Positions 47,801 to 54,049 of a stretch of DNA of 55,292 nt are shown in pieces. The stretch covers positions 1 to 55,292 of the forward strand of contig DRGC01000082.1 of the NCBI GenBank assembly GCA_011050235.1, read 5' to 3'. The position numbers and the translations under genes were made by a program. This DNA is from Phycisphaerae bacterium (GTDB lineage Bacteria > Planctomycetota > Phycisphaerae > SM23-33). Position 1 is the first letter of the stretch. The number at the start of each line of letters is the position of its first letter. Under the pieces are notes generated by a model that saw nothing but the letters and a program-made list of their open reading frames with translations, made no database searches and was not told the DNA's origin.

Positions 47801-50324
47801 GGTTCTGGTTGGACCAGTTCGTAAAGCCGCTCCCGAACGTGATAATGCCGTTGCTTGAAACGTAGACGTTCCCTTGATCCCGGCCGTAGAAGTCGAAATC
47901 GAAGCCCGGCAGCGAGGATGTTTCGATCTGGAAGTACCAGTCATCGGTGTAGGACAATCCCATGTTGCCGAACGAAGCGATGTCTTCGAAGGCGAACAGA
48001 ACAGGCCTTGCTGAATATCCTCCCGCGTCGGGCCCCAGCACCGGCACAGAGCTTCTCGTGTCGGCAGCCAGTGTCAGCGAGAGGACGTACTGGCCCGTTG
48101 ATCCTGCACTGCCGCTTGCGGCAGATAACGGGTCATAGGAGAAATTGCCGTATCCCGAGACGCCAATGTAGTAGGTGCCGGCCTGGGCCAATTTCGTTTC
48201 GATGAAACTGTCGGACGTGGCGGCATCGTCATTGAAGGTCAACTCATTGCCGCTTGCATCGAAGATCCGCAATACCGAGTCGAGTGTGGACCCATTGGAG
48301 GCAGCGATAACCTTGGCCTGAAGCACGGTGTCCGCCGATGCTTGCACCCGGTAGAGGTCCACATCGCGCGTGCCATTGGCGCCGTTACCCACCTGGCCGG
48401 AGAAGTAGGCCAATGCTGGGCCGCTCAGTCCGGTCGCGTTGGCTTGGGCGAGGGTGTCGTCCGGTTCGGCCGATGTCTGGATATTGGCGATCTGGAAGAG
48501 GTGGACGGTATTGACACCGTCATTCAGTGCATTGCCCGCCATATCCCTTATCGGCGTGGCCCCGGTCCCCAGGATCGTCAGGCGATAGTTGTCGTAGGGC
48601 AGGTCAGCATCCAGAGTAATTGTGATACGGTTGGAGTGAGTCTGCGTGAGCCACGATGTCGGGATGGAGAAGATAACATCGTCTAGGGCATCGAACCCGC
48701 CGTCGGGCCCGGAGCCCCGCAAGAGGAAGTTCGCCCCGAGAACGGACTCAGGAAGGATATCCTCGCTGAAGACGATGGCAATTGTGTTGCCGGTGGCGCT
48801 CAAGCCGCTCGGGGAGACCGACTCGACGGTGGGCCCGCGACGGTCCGCGCCATCGATCAGTTGGAGAGATGCATAGGCGTTGAGGCGTGCGCCGGTAACC
48901 GTGCGGCCGGTCAGCGAACTGATGGGGTCGGCGCCGTCGAGGATGGCGGCTTTTATTTCTGCGGCGGTCGCCTGGGGGGTCATCGCCGCAAGCAGCCCCG
49001 CCACACCCGCCACGTGGGGCGTCGCCATGGACGTTCCGCTGTACCAGGAGTAACTGTTTCCGGGCACGGTCGAGTAGATCGACACGCCCGGCGCACCGAG
49101 ATCAACGGTGGTCGCTCCGTAGCTGGAGAAGTATGCCAGATTGTCGTTGTGGTCGGTGGCTGCAACGGCAATGACGTTATCGTAGGCGTAGTTGGAGGGA
49201 TAGTGGCTGCCCACGTCGTTGTTGGAGCCGCTGTTGCCTGCGGCGGCGATGAACAAGACGCCCGCTTGATCGGCCGAGGAAATCGCATCGGCCAGGGCCG
49301 AGGAGTATCCGCCGCCTCCCCAACTGTTATTGGTGGCGATGACGTTGATGCCGAAGTCGCGTCTCATCATCGTCACATAGTTAATGGCCTGGATGGCGCC
49401 GGCCGTCGAGCCATAGCCGCCTGCGGAGAGGAACTTCATCGCCATCAGCTTCGTGGTCCAGTTGACGCCCGCAACACCGGCCGCATCGTTGCCGACGGCT
49501 CCGATCGTCCCGGCGACGTGCGTGCCGTGGCTATGGTCGTCGTAGGGATCGCTGTCACCGTTGATGAAGTCGTACCCGTAGATATCGTCGATGTACCCGT
49601 TGCCGTCATTGTCGATCCCGTCGCCGGCGATCTCTCCGGGATTGACCCACATATTGGCAGCGAGGTCCGGATGCGTATAGTCGATGCCCGTATCAACAAT
49701 GGCGATCACCACGTCGGCGGATCCGGTCGTCAGGTCCCACGCTTCCGGGGCGTCGATGTCGGCGTCGGCGAGCCCGCCTGTCTGGCCGGTGTTATTCAGC
49801 CCCCACAAGGACGAGAACCCGCCGTCATTCGGCATGGTCGACTCGATGACATCGCCCATCGTGTGGACAAAATTGGGCTCGATGTACATTACGCCGGCCG
49901 TCGAATCCGCCCATGCGGTGAGATCTTCATAGGTGGCGCCCGCAACGGAGATGGCCCCGAAACCGTCGCCGCCGAGACCTTGGAATTCGGCATCGGAGAA
50001 TCCGTAGGCGCTGAGGCTATCGGCTACGAAGTCAGTACCGACCTTCTCGGCGGTGAATCGCACCACCCACTGCTGAGAGACGACTTGAGCGACGCTGTCG
50101 CCCCATTGCATGCTCGTGAAGTTGGCCTGGACGGCAGCGGCGCCTAGCAGGTCGGATGACATGAGGAGGCGCGGCTCGAGAGTCTCGAAGACAGAGGGGC
50201 GGCGCGATGCTTCGACGTTTTGCTGGCGGCGTCGGCGTCGTCTCTCTCTCGCGGGGCCCGAAAACCAGGCCCCATCAAGCGCATGGGCGACCGAGCCGCC
50301 CTGGTCTCTTATCCCGTAAGCCAT
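44838..50324 (-). CDS. giant surface subtilase (S8) with LEPR-XLL motif and five C-terminal repeats
   Basis: A 1,828-residue secreted serine protease; ATG 50324 follows GGGAGG by seven bases. A basic N-terminus (RERRRRRRQQ) leads to ETLEPRLLMSSD at residues 48-58, the planctomycetal LEPR-XLL export/anchoring motif. A propeptide region precedes the S8 domain with the triad D211 (VDTGIDYTHPD), H266 (SHGTHVAG) and S432 (SGTSMATPHVAG), and N364 in AAAGNSG. Then come an Ig-like segment (VESVSPSGLSATGNTIAIVF), a PPC-like domain near 640-750 and a nidogen-like part (ISPFWDDLFID). Residues about 970-1828 hold five repeats of 172-173 residues. No dockerin, PEP-CTERM or membrane anchor is seen at the C-terminus (FTVTVS). 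Probably a cell-surface or released protease. Confidence 0.93.
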   Translation of the reverse strand: MAYGIRDQGGSVAHALDGAWFSGPARERRRRRRQQNVEASRRPSVFETLEPRLLMSSDLLGAAAVQANFTSMQWGDSVAQVVSQQWVVRFTAEKVGTDFVADSLSAYGFSDAEFQGLGGDGFGAISVAGATYEDLTAWADSTAGVMYIEPNFVHTMGDVIESTMPNDGGFSSLWGLNNTGQTGGLADADIDAPEAWDLTTGSADVVIAIVDTGIDYTHPDLAANMWVNPGEIAGDGIDNDGNGYIDDIYGYDFINGDSDPYDDHSHGTHVAGTIGAVGNDAAGVAGVNWTTKLMAMKFLSAGGYGSTAGAIQAINYVTMMRRDFGINVIATNNSWGGGGYSSALADAISSADQAGVLFIAAAGNSGSNNDVGSHYPSNYAYDNVIAVAATDHNDNLAYFSSYGATTVDLGAPGVSIYSTVPGNSYSWYSGTSMATPHVAGVAGLLAAMTPQATAAEIKAAILDGADPISSLTGRTVTGARLNAYASLQLIDGADRRGPTVESVSPSGLSATGNTIAIVFSEDILPESVLGANFLLRGSGPDGGFDALDDVIFSIPTSWLTQTHSNRITITLDADLPYDNYRLTILGTGATPIRDMAGNALNDGVNTVHLFQIANIQTSAEPDDTLAQANATGLSGPALAYFSGQVGNGANGTRDVDLYRVQASADTVLQAKVIAASNGSTLDSVLRIFDASGNELTFNDDAATSDSFIETKLAQAGTYYIGVSGYGNFSYDPLSAASGSAGSTGQYVLSLTLAADTRSSVPVLGPDAGGYSARPVLFAFEDIASFGNMGLSYTDDWYFQIETSSLPGFDFDFYGRDQGNVYVSSNGIITFGSGFTNWSNQNLTSSPSQAAISPFWDDLFIDTPASVYWSLRGGGDNQRLIIQWDNARFWGGYGQGRVTFQAVLYEDGNDIQFNYSDLDVSNYHSGGASASVGIKDIGVQGVGDSLLQISINDGPNQFVGTGLSTRISTNRAPAIATIADQQMSRSDGTRTLTISASDADGDAVTLSATAMMGNAAERLQARLNLTNHVGIYDNYRGWGEMYLVSASDNWYYMLPNGDIYRWVGLESRTGNALEGTVSADYTDPAILLAAEPAVSADDAVSLVGDQLTITPLSGYVGDIEVTVTASDGSATTTQTFIVTVTNSAPVIAAIADQQMSHNDASQTLTLSVSDPDGDTVTLSATALMGNAAERLQARLNLTTHASIYDNYRGWGEVYLVSASNNWYYMLSNGDVYRWVGLELRTGNVLEGTVSADYTDPAKLLAAEPPASADGVVSLVGDQLTIAPPSGFVGDIEVTVTASDGSATTTQTFTVTVTNAAPVLAAIADQQMSPNDGSRTLTLSASDADGDAVTLSATALVGNAAQRLQARLNLTTHVSIYDNYRGGGEKYLVSESGDWFIILPNGDAYRWMAVERLEGNAFEGTVPISYYEDPATLFAAEPPASADGVVSLVGDQLTITPPSGFSGEFQVTVTASDGSATTTQTLTVTVTNTAPVLTTIADQQMATNESRTLTLSVSDADGDAVTLSATALMGNAAEQLQARLNLTTHVSIYDNYRGGGEKYLVSESGDWFIILPNGDVYRWMAVERLEGNAFEGTVPVSYYEDPATLLATEPPASADGVVSLVGDQLTITPPSGFSGEFQVTVTASDGSATTTQTFTVTVTNTAPALATIADQQISTNESRTLTLSVSDANGDAVTLSATALTGNAAEQLQARLNLTTHVSIYDNYRGWGEVYMIGASGDWYYMLPNGDIYRWVGIESRTGNVLEGTAPVHYRDPATLLATEPAVSADGAVSIVGNQLTITPPTDFEGLLNVTVTASDGITTVQRTFTVTVS
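44841..47400 (-). repeat. five tandem coding repeats of 516-519 bp
   Basis: The unit begins with IADQQM; copies of that codon stretch lie near 47381, 46865, 46349, 45830 and 45314 (spacings 516, 516, 519 and 516 bp). Each unit has an Ig/cadherin-like frame (LTLSVSDADGDAVTLSATA ... VTVTASDGSATTTQTFTVTV) with an inserted segment of about 75 residues containing IYDNYRGWGE, NWYYMLPNGDIYRW and GNVLEGTV. Units 3 and 4 share one variant (WFIILPNGD, MAVERLEGN), units 1, 2 and 5 another. Confidence 0.93.
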
Positions 50325-50452
50325 CTCGGTGCCTCCCAATCCGCACCGACCGTCTGCCTGAAAATCGAGGCAGTCTCTACAGGTATTATGGGATTCAGAC
50401 AGGGTGAATCCCTGATGGAGCTCAGATTTCAATGGACGGCATATGACCAGCC

Positions 50453-50776
50453 GTGGCCTGTTTCACCAATCTATATATAGCCACTATTCACCACGCCGTG
50501 CAACAAGACACTTGGGACGCTGCCGCTCAGCCCAAGGCAGCCCCGGCCGTCTTCAGCGCGAGCTTCCGCTCGCCCAGACGAGATGGCGTTCCACTTTCCG
50601 TTGTGTTTAATGGCGATCCGGCCACCTATAACATGGACTCCGATGTCGCCGAGGGCGACTTTACCTACCATATCGAGGCCCTGGTCAAGGAGTTCGTTGG
50701 CCAGTTCAAGGATGTGGCTGCTGTGCAGCGTCCCTGGGGCAACGTTTCGCGGAACGAGCCCCTGGCGGCCAAGTAA
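50453..50776 (+). CDS. small protein of unknown function, or gene remnant
   Basis: An open frame of 107 codons from GTG 50453. The last two thirds have codon third positions typical of neighbouring genes and read as a plausible protein (YNMDSDVAEGDFTYHIEALV, KEFVGQFKDVAAVQRPWGNV); the opposite strand is less gene-like. The first 30 codons are less convincing, and no ribosome binding site is clear at this start, so the true start may differ or this may be the 3' part of a decayed gene. I do not recognise a family. It lies in the 545-bp gap between the divergent subtilase and the dockerin/PEP-CTERM gene. Confidence 0.35.
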   Translation: MACFTNLYIATIHHAVQQDTWDAAAQPKAAPAVFSASFRSPRRDGVPLSVVFNGDPATYNMDSDVAEGDFTYHIEALVKEFVGQFKDVAAVQRPWGNVSRNEPLAAK

Positions 50777-50802
50777 GGCTGGCGAATCGGGCTCGACGGC
50801 CT

Positions 50803-50808
50803 TATAAT
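50803..50808 (+). promoter_or_regulatory. candidate -10 box for the PEP-CTERM/dockerin gene
   Basis: A perfect TATAAT 60 bp before the ATG at 50869. The best -35 match, TGGCGA at 50780-50785, is poor. Confidence 0.35.
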
Positions 50809-50868
50809 CGCTGCCATAGGACACTGGTGGTCTGTCGGTGGCTCGGCAGATTGAGGAGGAGACGGCAC

Positions 50869-52386
50869 ATGAGAATGACAGGGACCACCGTCGGCGCTAT
50901 CGTTGCCGTTGTTGTGGCTTGGGGGCTGATGCTTGCTCCGGCTTCGGCCGTCTACGACCCCGATAAGGTCCAGTGGGCGGCCTACTTTGAACTGGCCCAG
51001 GATCCGACCCCAGTCATCGAACGGGGCACGCCCGGCTGGGAATATATCGTCGACGCCTACACCAACGGCGGCGGCGGGCAGCGGTACGGCATCTGGGGGC
51101 CTGCGGATCTCTACGAGAACATGCTCAATCTCGACGAGGGCGCCTCGTGGGGTTGGGGAACCCAGGACCTGATCATGCAGTATTGGGACCACTACGCCGC
51201 GAGCGGCGCGCAGGATTCGTTCCTGAAGCATCCATCCATGGACACCAACGGCGACGACGTCTGGGAGCTGACCGGGCACGACTGGGAGATGGATAACCCC
51301 TGGCACCTACCCAGCGAATACGTCGGTGGGCGGGAACGCAACCACACCACCCTGCGCAAGGACGCCGGCAATGTCTGGCCGGTTTACGGCCGGACGCTCG
51401 GGCAGGACTTGGTGCAGGTGATGAACACCAGCTGGGGTTGGGGGCACGCGGCGGGCCTGTGGTTTACGGTTCGCATCGTTGTCAGTGAGCCGCTGGAGTC
51501 GCTTGAGTGGTCCCTACCCGATTACGGCGCCGGTATCAACTGGGACCCCCGCCCGCATTCGGAAGTAGTCGACCCCGATGGCATACCGGGCAACGGCGAT
51601 GAGTATCTTCGCACCTGGACGGGCACCGGTAGTGTCTGGGCCGAGCACGAAGACGGCATTGACCTGCTCGATACCCAGACGGACTGGAACACCACCATCA
51701 TCGAACTGATCGATCCCGACGGCACGCCCGACACTGACGACGAATACATGCAGAAGCGCGCCGCGGCCCCCGGCGACGTTGGATACGGCGTCGGCGACGG
51801 CATTCTCGATGAGTCGGACGCCCGGGCCGGCCAAGACGGGCTCGCCGACGCCGGCGTGGACTTCGACGGCGACGGCAACAACGACGTCTTTCATGAGAAC
51901 TACGGCGTTTATCCGGTCTTGGGCAACTTCTTTGTCCCGAACATCCCGGGCGACTTCGACGGCGACGGCGACGTCGACGCCGACGATGTCACGGAGCTTT
52001 GCGCCAACCTGGGTGATCCGGCCTACGACCTCGACGGCGACGGCGACGCCGATGAGGACGACATGATCGTCCTGATCGAGACCCTCGTCGAGTTGACCGA
52101 TGGCGTTCGCGTGGGCACCGAGCGCGGCGACTTCAACCTCGACGGCCTGATCGACGGCACGGATCTGGCGCTGATGAAGACCGCCTTCGGCCAGCCGGGC
52201 CAGACCTATGCCGACGGCAACGCCAACTGCGACGCGTTCGTCGACGGCACGGACCTGGCGATCCTGAAGACCAACTTCGGCTACATCGCCCCCCCAAGCC
52301 CAGGCGGCGTGCCCGAGCCGATGACGATCGGTCTGCTGGGCGTCGGCGGCTTGGGCCTCCTTCGCCGCAGGTCGAAGATCCCCTAG
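50869..52386 (+). CDS. secreted PEP-CTERM protein with two dockerin-like calcium repeats
   Basis: A 505-residue exported protein; ATG 50869 follows GAGGAGGAG. A signal peptide (VGAIVAVVVAWGLMLAPASA) is followed by a 340-residue domain that I do not recognise, rich in Trp and Tyr (NTSWGWGHAAGLWFTVRIVV) with DPDG-type loops. Residues about 360-480 hold two dockerin-like parts: GDFDGDGDVDADDVTELCAN with DLDGDGDADEDDM, and GDFNLDGLIDGTDLALMKTA with NCDAFVDGTDLAILKTNFG. The end GGVPEPMTIGLLGVGGLGLL plus RRRSKIP is a PEP-CTERM sorting signal, processed by an exosortase in other bacteria. Dockerins may bind cohesins elsewhere or simply bind calcium. The 3' part is nearly identical to the gene at 54050. 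Confidence 0.92.
   Translation: MRMTGTTVGAIVAVVVAWGLMLAPASAVYDPDKVQWAAYFELAQDPTPVIERGTPGWEYIVDAYTNGGGGQRYGIWGPADLYENMLNLDEGASWGWGTQDLIMQYWDHYAASGAQDSFLKHPSMDTNGDDVWELTGHDWEMDNPWHLPSEYVGGRERNHTTLRKDAGNVWPVYGRTLGQDLVQVMNTSWGWGHAAGLWFTVRIVVSEPLESLEWSLPDYGAGINWDPRPHSEVVDPDGIPGNGDEYLRTWTGTGSVWAEHEDGIDLLDTQTDWNTTIIELIDPDGTPDTDDEYMQKRAAAPGDVGYGVGDGILDESDARAGQDGLADAGVDFDGDGNNDVFHENYGVYPVLGNFFVPNIPGDFDGDGDVDADDVTELCANLGDPAYDLDGDGDADEDDMIVLIETLVELTDGVRVGTERGDFNLDGLIDGTDLALMKTAFGQPGQTYADGNANCDAFVDGTDLAILKTNFGYIAPPSPGGVPEPMTIGLLGVGGLGLLRRRSKIP
51949..52264 (+). repeat. dockerin module, copy A
   Basis: 316 bp matching 54977-55292 without gaps and with about 26 differences by manual count (about 92% identity). 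Long stretches are identical, for instance about 60 bases around 51995-52055. Many of the differences are in third codon positions. Confidence 0.9.
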
Positions 52387-52504
52387 GGGTCGAAGATCCC
52401 TTCGGGGCGCCGCTCCCGGCGACGCCATGGCTATGCCGGGTAAGACGGAGCCTGAACACTGCTGAGGCGTCGGGAGGCATAGGTCCCCACGCAGGATCAT
52501 CAGG

Positions 52505-52540
52505 CCCCGGTTCGCGCAGGCAGACCGGGGTCCTTTTCTT
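52505..52540 (+). terminator. intrinsic terminator after the PEP-CTERM gene
   Basis: CCCCGGT (52505-52511) pairs with ACCGGGG (52524-52530), followed by TCCTTTTCTT. It lies about 120 bp behind the stop codon at 52386. Confidence 0.75.
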
Positions 52541-52572
52541 GCGCGGCAACCTGTTGCCCCAGGGAGAACGGA

Positions 52573-53667
52573 TCAGTCCAGCACGGTCGGGGCGATCAGA
52601 AGGTGGGTTATCGGATCGTCGGGGCGTGCGATTCGTCGCAGCAACTGCTCGATGAGGCGTTCGCCTTCCGCGACGCCCACGTAGCGAATCAGGTAGGGCA
52701 TGGGCTTGACGGGATTCATCCACAGCTTGACCGTCGCGGGCGTGATCACGACGACCGACTTGCCCGGCCTCGGGTCCTTCCGGACCGGTTCGATCCCTCT
52801 GCTGCGCAATTCGTCGTACATGTCGTTGACCGACGTGACTCCCATCGCCAGCCCGTCCGGCATTCACGGCAGGGCCAGAAGTTGATCGACCAAGGCGTTG
52901 GGGGACCCATCGACAACGGGAGCTTCGTCAGGGCCGTTGGCATGGGACATGAGCGGGCCGACATAGTGGCTGGGGACATCGTTGTGGTTGGCCGTCTCCT
53001 TGAACGCATAGAACAGATCGCGCGGCATCTCTTCGTCAGGGTCGCTGGTAACGAGAGCAAGCCTGGTGCACCCATGTTTGAGCAGATGCTCAACGGCCAG
53101 CTCGCCGATCATGCGTTCGTTGGGCACGACGCAGTCGCACCTCAGCCGAAAAGGGGTCCTCTGGGGCATCATGACCAGTGGAAAGCCGGCCTCGACGCCG
53201 GGAAGCGACTGGGCGGGATCCCCGGCGGCGCAGAGCAGGATGATTCCATCGGCGCCCTGCGTGTCAATCGGGTCGCCACCGAGCGCGGGAGATATGACCT
53301 CGACCTCGACGCGATGACTGTCGGCAGCTTGGATGATGCCGGAGAACACGTCTTTGCCATAGGGGGAATCGAGGAACGCCTTGCTCGGGTCCACCTGCTG
53401 GGTAGGATGGGAAGGAATCAGCAGCAGGACCTTCTTGCTCTTCTTGTGGTTCCGGCGGGCCTTCGGTTTGGGCCCGGGCTTTCGAAGGGGGGCCACGTAG
53501 CCCAATTCCTCAGCGGCCTTCATGACGGCCGCTACGTTCTCCGGCCGAACACCCCGACTGTGGTTCAGCACGCGCGAAACGGTCATGTGGGAAACACCGG
53601 CGGCCTTGGCTACATCCACGATGGAGACAGGTATAATGCGGGAAATCCTATCTGATCGGCTCGCCAA
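52573..53667 (-). pseudogene. LacI-family transcription regulator split by an in-frame TGA
   Basis: One reading frame, read from TTG 53667, encodes a LacI-type repressor interrupted once by TGA at 52866-52864. The first part (267 residues) has the helix-turn-helix VSIVDVAKAAGVSHMTVSRV and the start of the sugar-binding domain (KKVLLLIPSHPTQQVDPSKA, GADGIILLCAAGDPAQSLPG). The second part (96 residues, ATG at 52863 directly after the TGA) continues it: MPDGLAMGVTSVNDMYDELR aligns with the conserved region near residue 270 of LacI proteins. Joined length, about 364, is normal for the family. The hinge helix is replaced by a basic linker, KPGPKPKARRNHKKSKK. It may be inactive, a read-through product, or two chains made by stop-start coupling. 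A sequencing error is also possible. Confidence 0.8.
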
Positions 53668-54049
53668 AATACGGGTCAGGAAGGACGGAAGTACCGATTG
53701 AAAATCAATGGGGACTGATGCAACCGCCCTTCCTACGACAATCTACGATCAACAAACAGATAGTACAGCACGGGAATACGATTATCCAGCAATTAACCGG
53801 GGCTCTAAAGCTTTTTTGTATGTCTGGTGAATTATTCTTGTGAAAGTTACGTGAGATGTGAGACAATGCTCTTGGAATTGGGAGTATGCGCTGTGATGGC
53901 CGTCGGCCGCCGTCAGGCCGGCAACGGAATGGGTGAACCCGAGCAAGTGTGGTGGCTGCTCGCAGCTCCTTTCTTTGTGGAGCGTTGCCCAGTGGAGGGC
54001 AACACAATTCCCGTTTGACGGGACGGATTAGGAGAGAGGGACAAGCGTT
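53668..54049 (+). promoter_or_regulatory. AT-richer intergenic region with structured leader before the SUMF1/dockerin gene
   Basis: A 382-bp gap. 53730-53860 is AT-rich for this genome. TTGTGA and GACAAT near 53838-53868 could be promoter boxes with an 18-base spacer. The 3' half holds hairpins: GAGCA/TGCTC near 53940-53962, GTTGCCC with GGGCAAC near 53984-54003 (six-base loop), and CCCGT/ACGGG near 54010. GGAGAGAGG follows near 54030 and serves the ATG at 54050. No T run, no known riboswitch core recognised, and no gene seen. Confidence 0.4.

Noticed and set aside
52370-52400. Palindrome around the stop codon of the PEP-CTERM gene and a short tandem copy of its last codons
   Set aside because: GATCCCC/GGGGTC is short and imperfect, and a proper terminator lies downstream at 52505-52540; likely small local slippage.
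52864-52866. Selenocysteine at the TGA in the LacI frame
   Set aside because: LacI proteins have no redox role, the position is not a conserved Cys, and no selenocysteine insertion element was recognised after the TGA.
53827-54018. 63-codon plus-strand frame in the gap before the SUMF1 gene
   Set aside because: No ribosome binding site, no family resemblance, and it covers the hairpin-rich leader.
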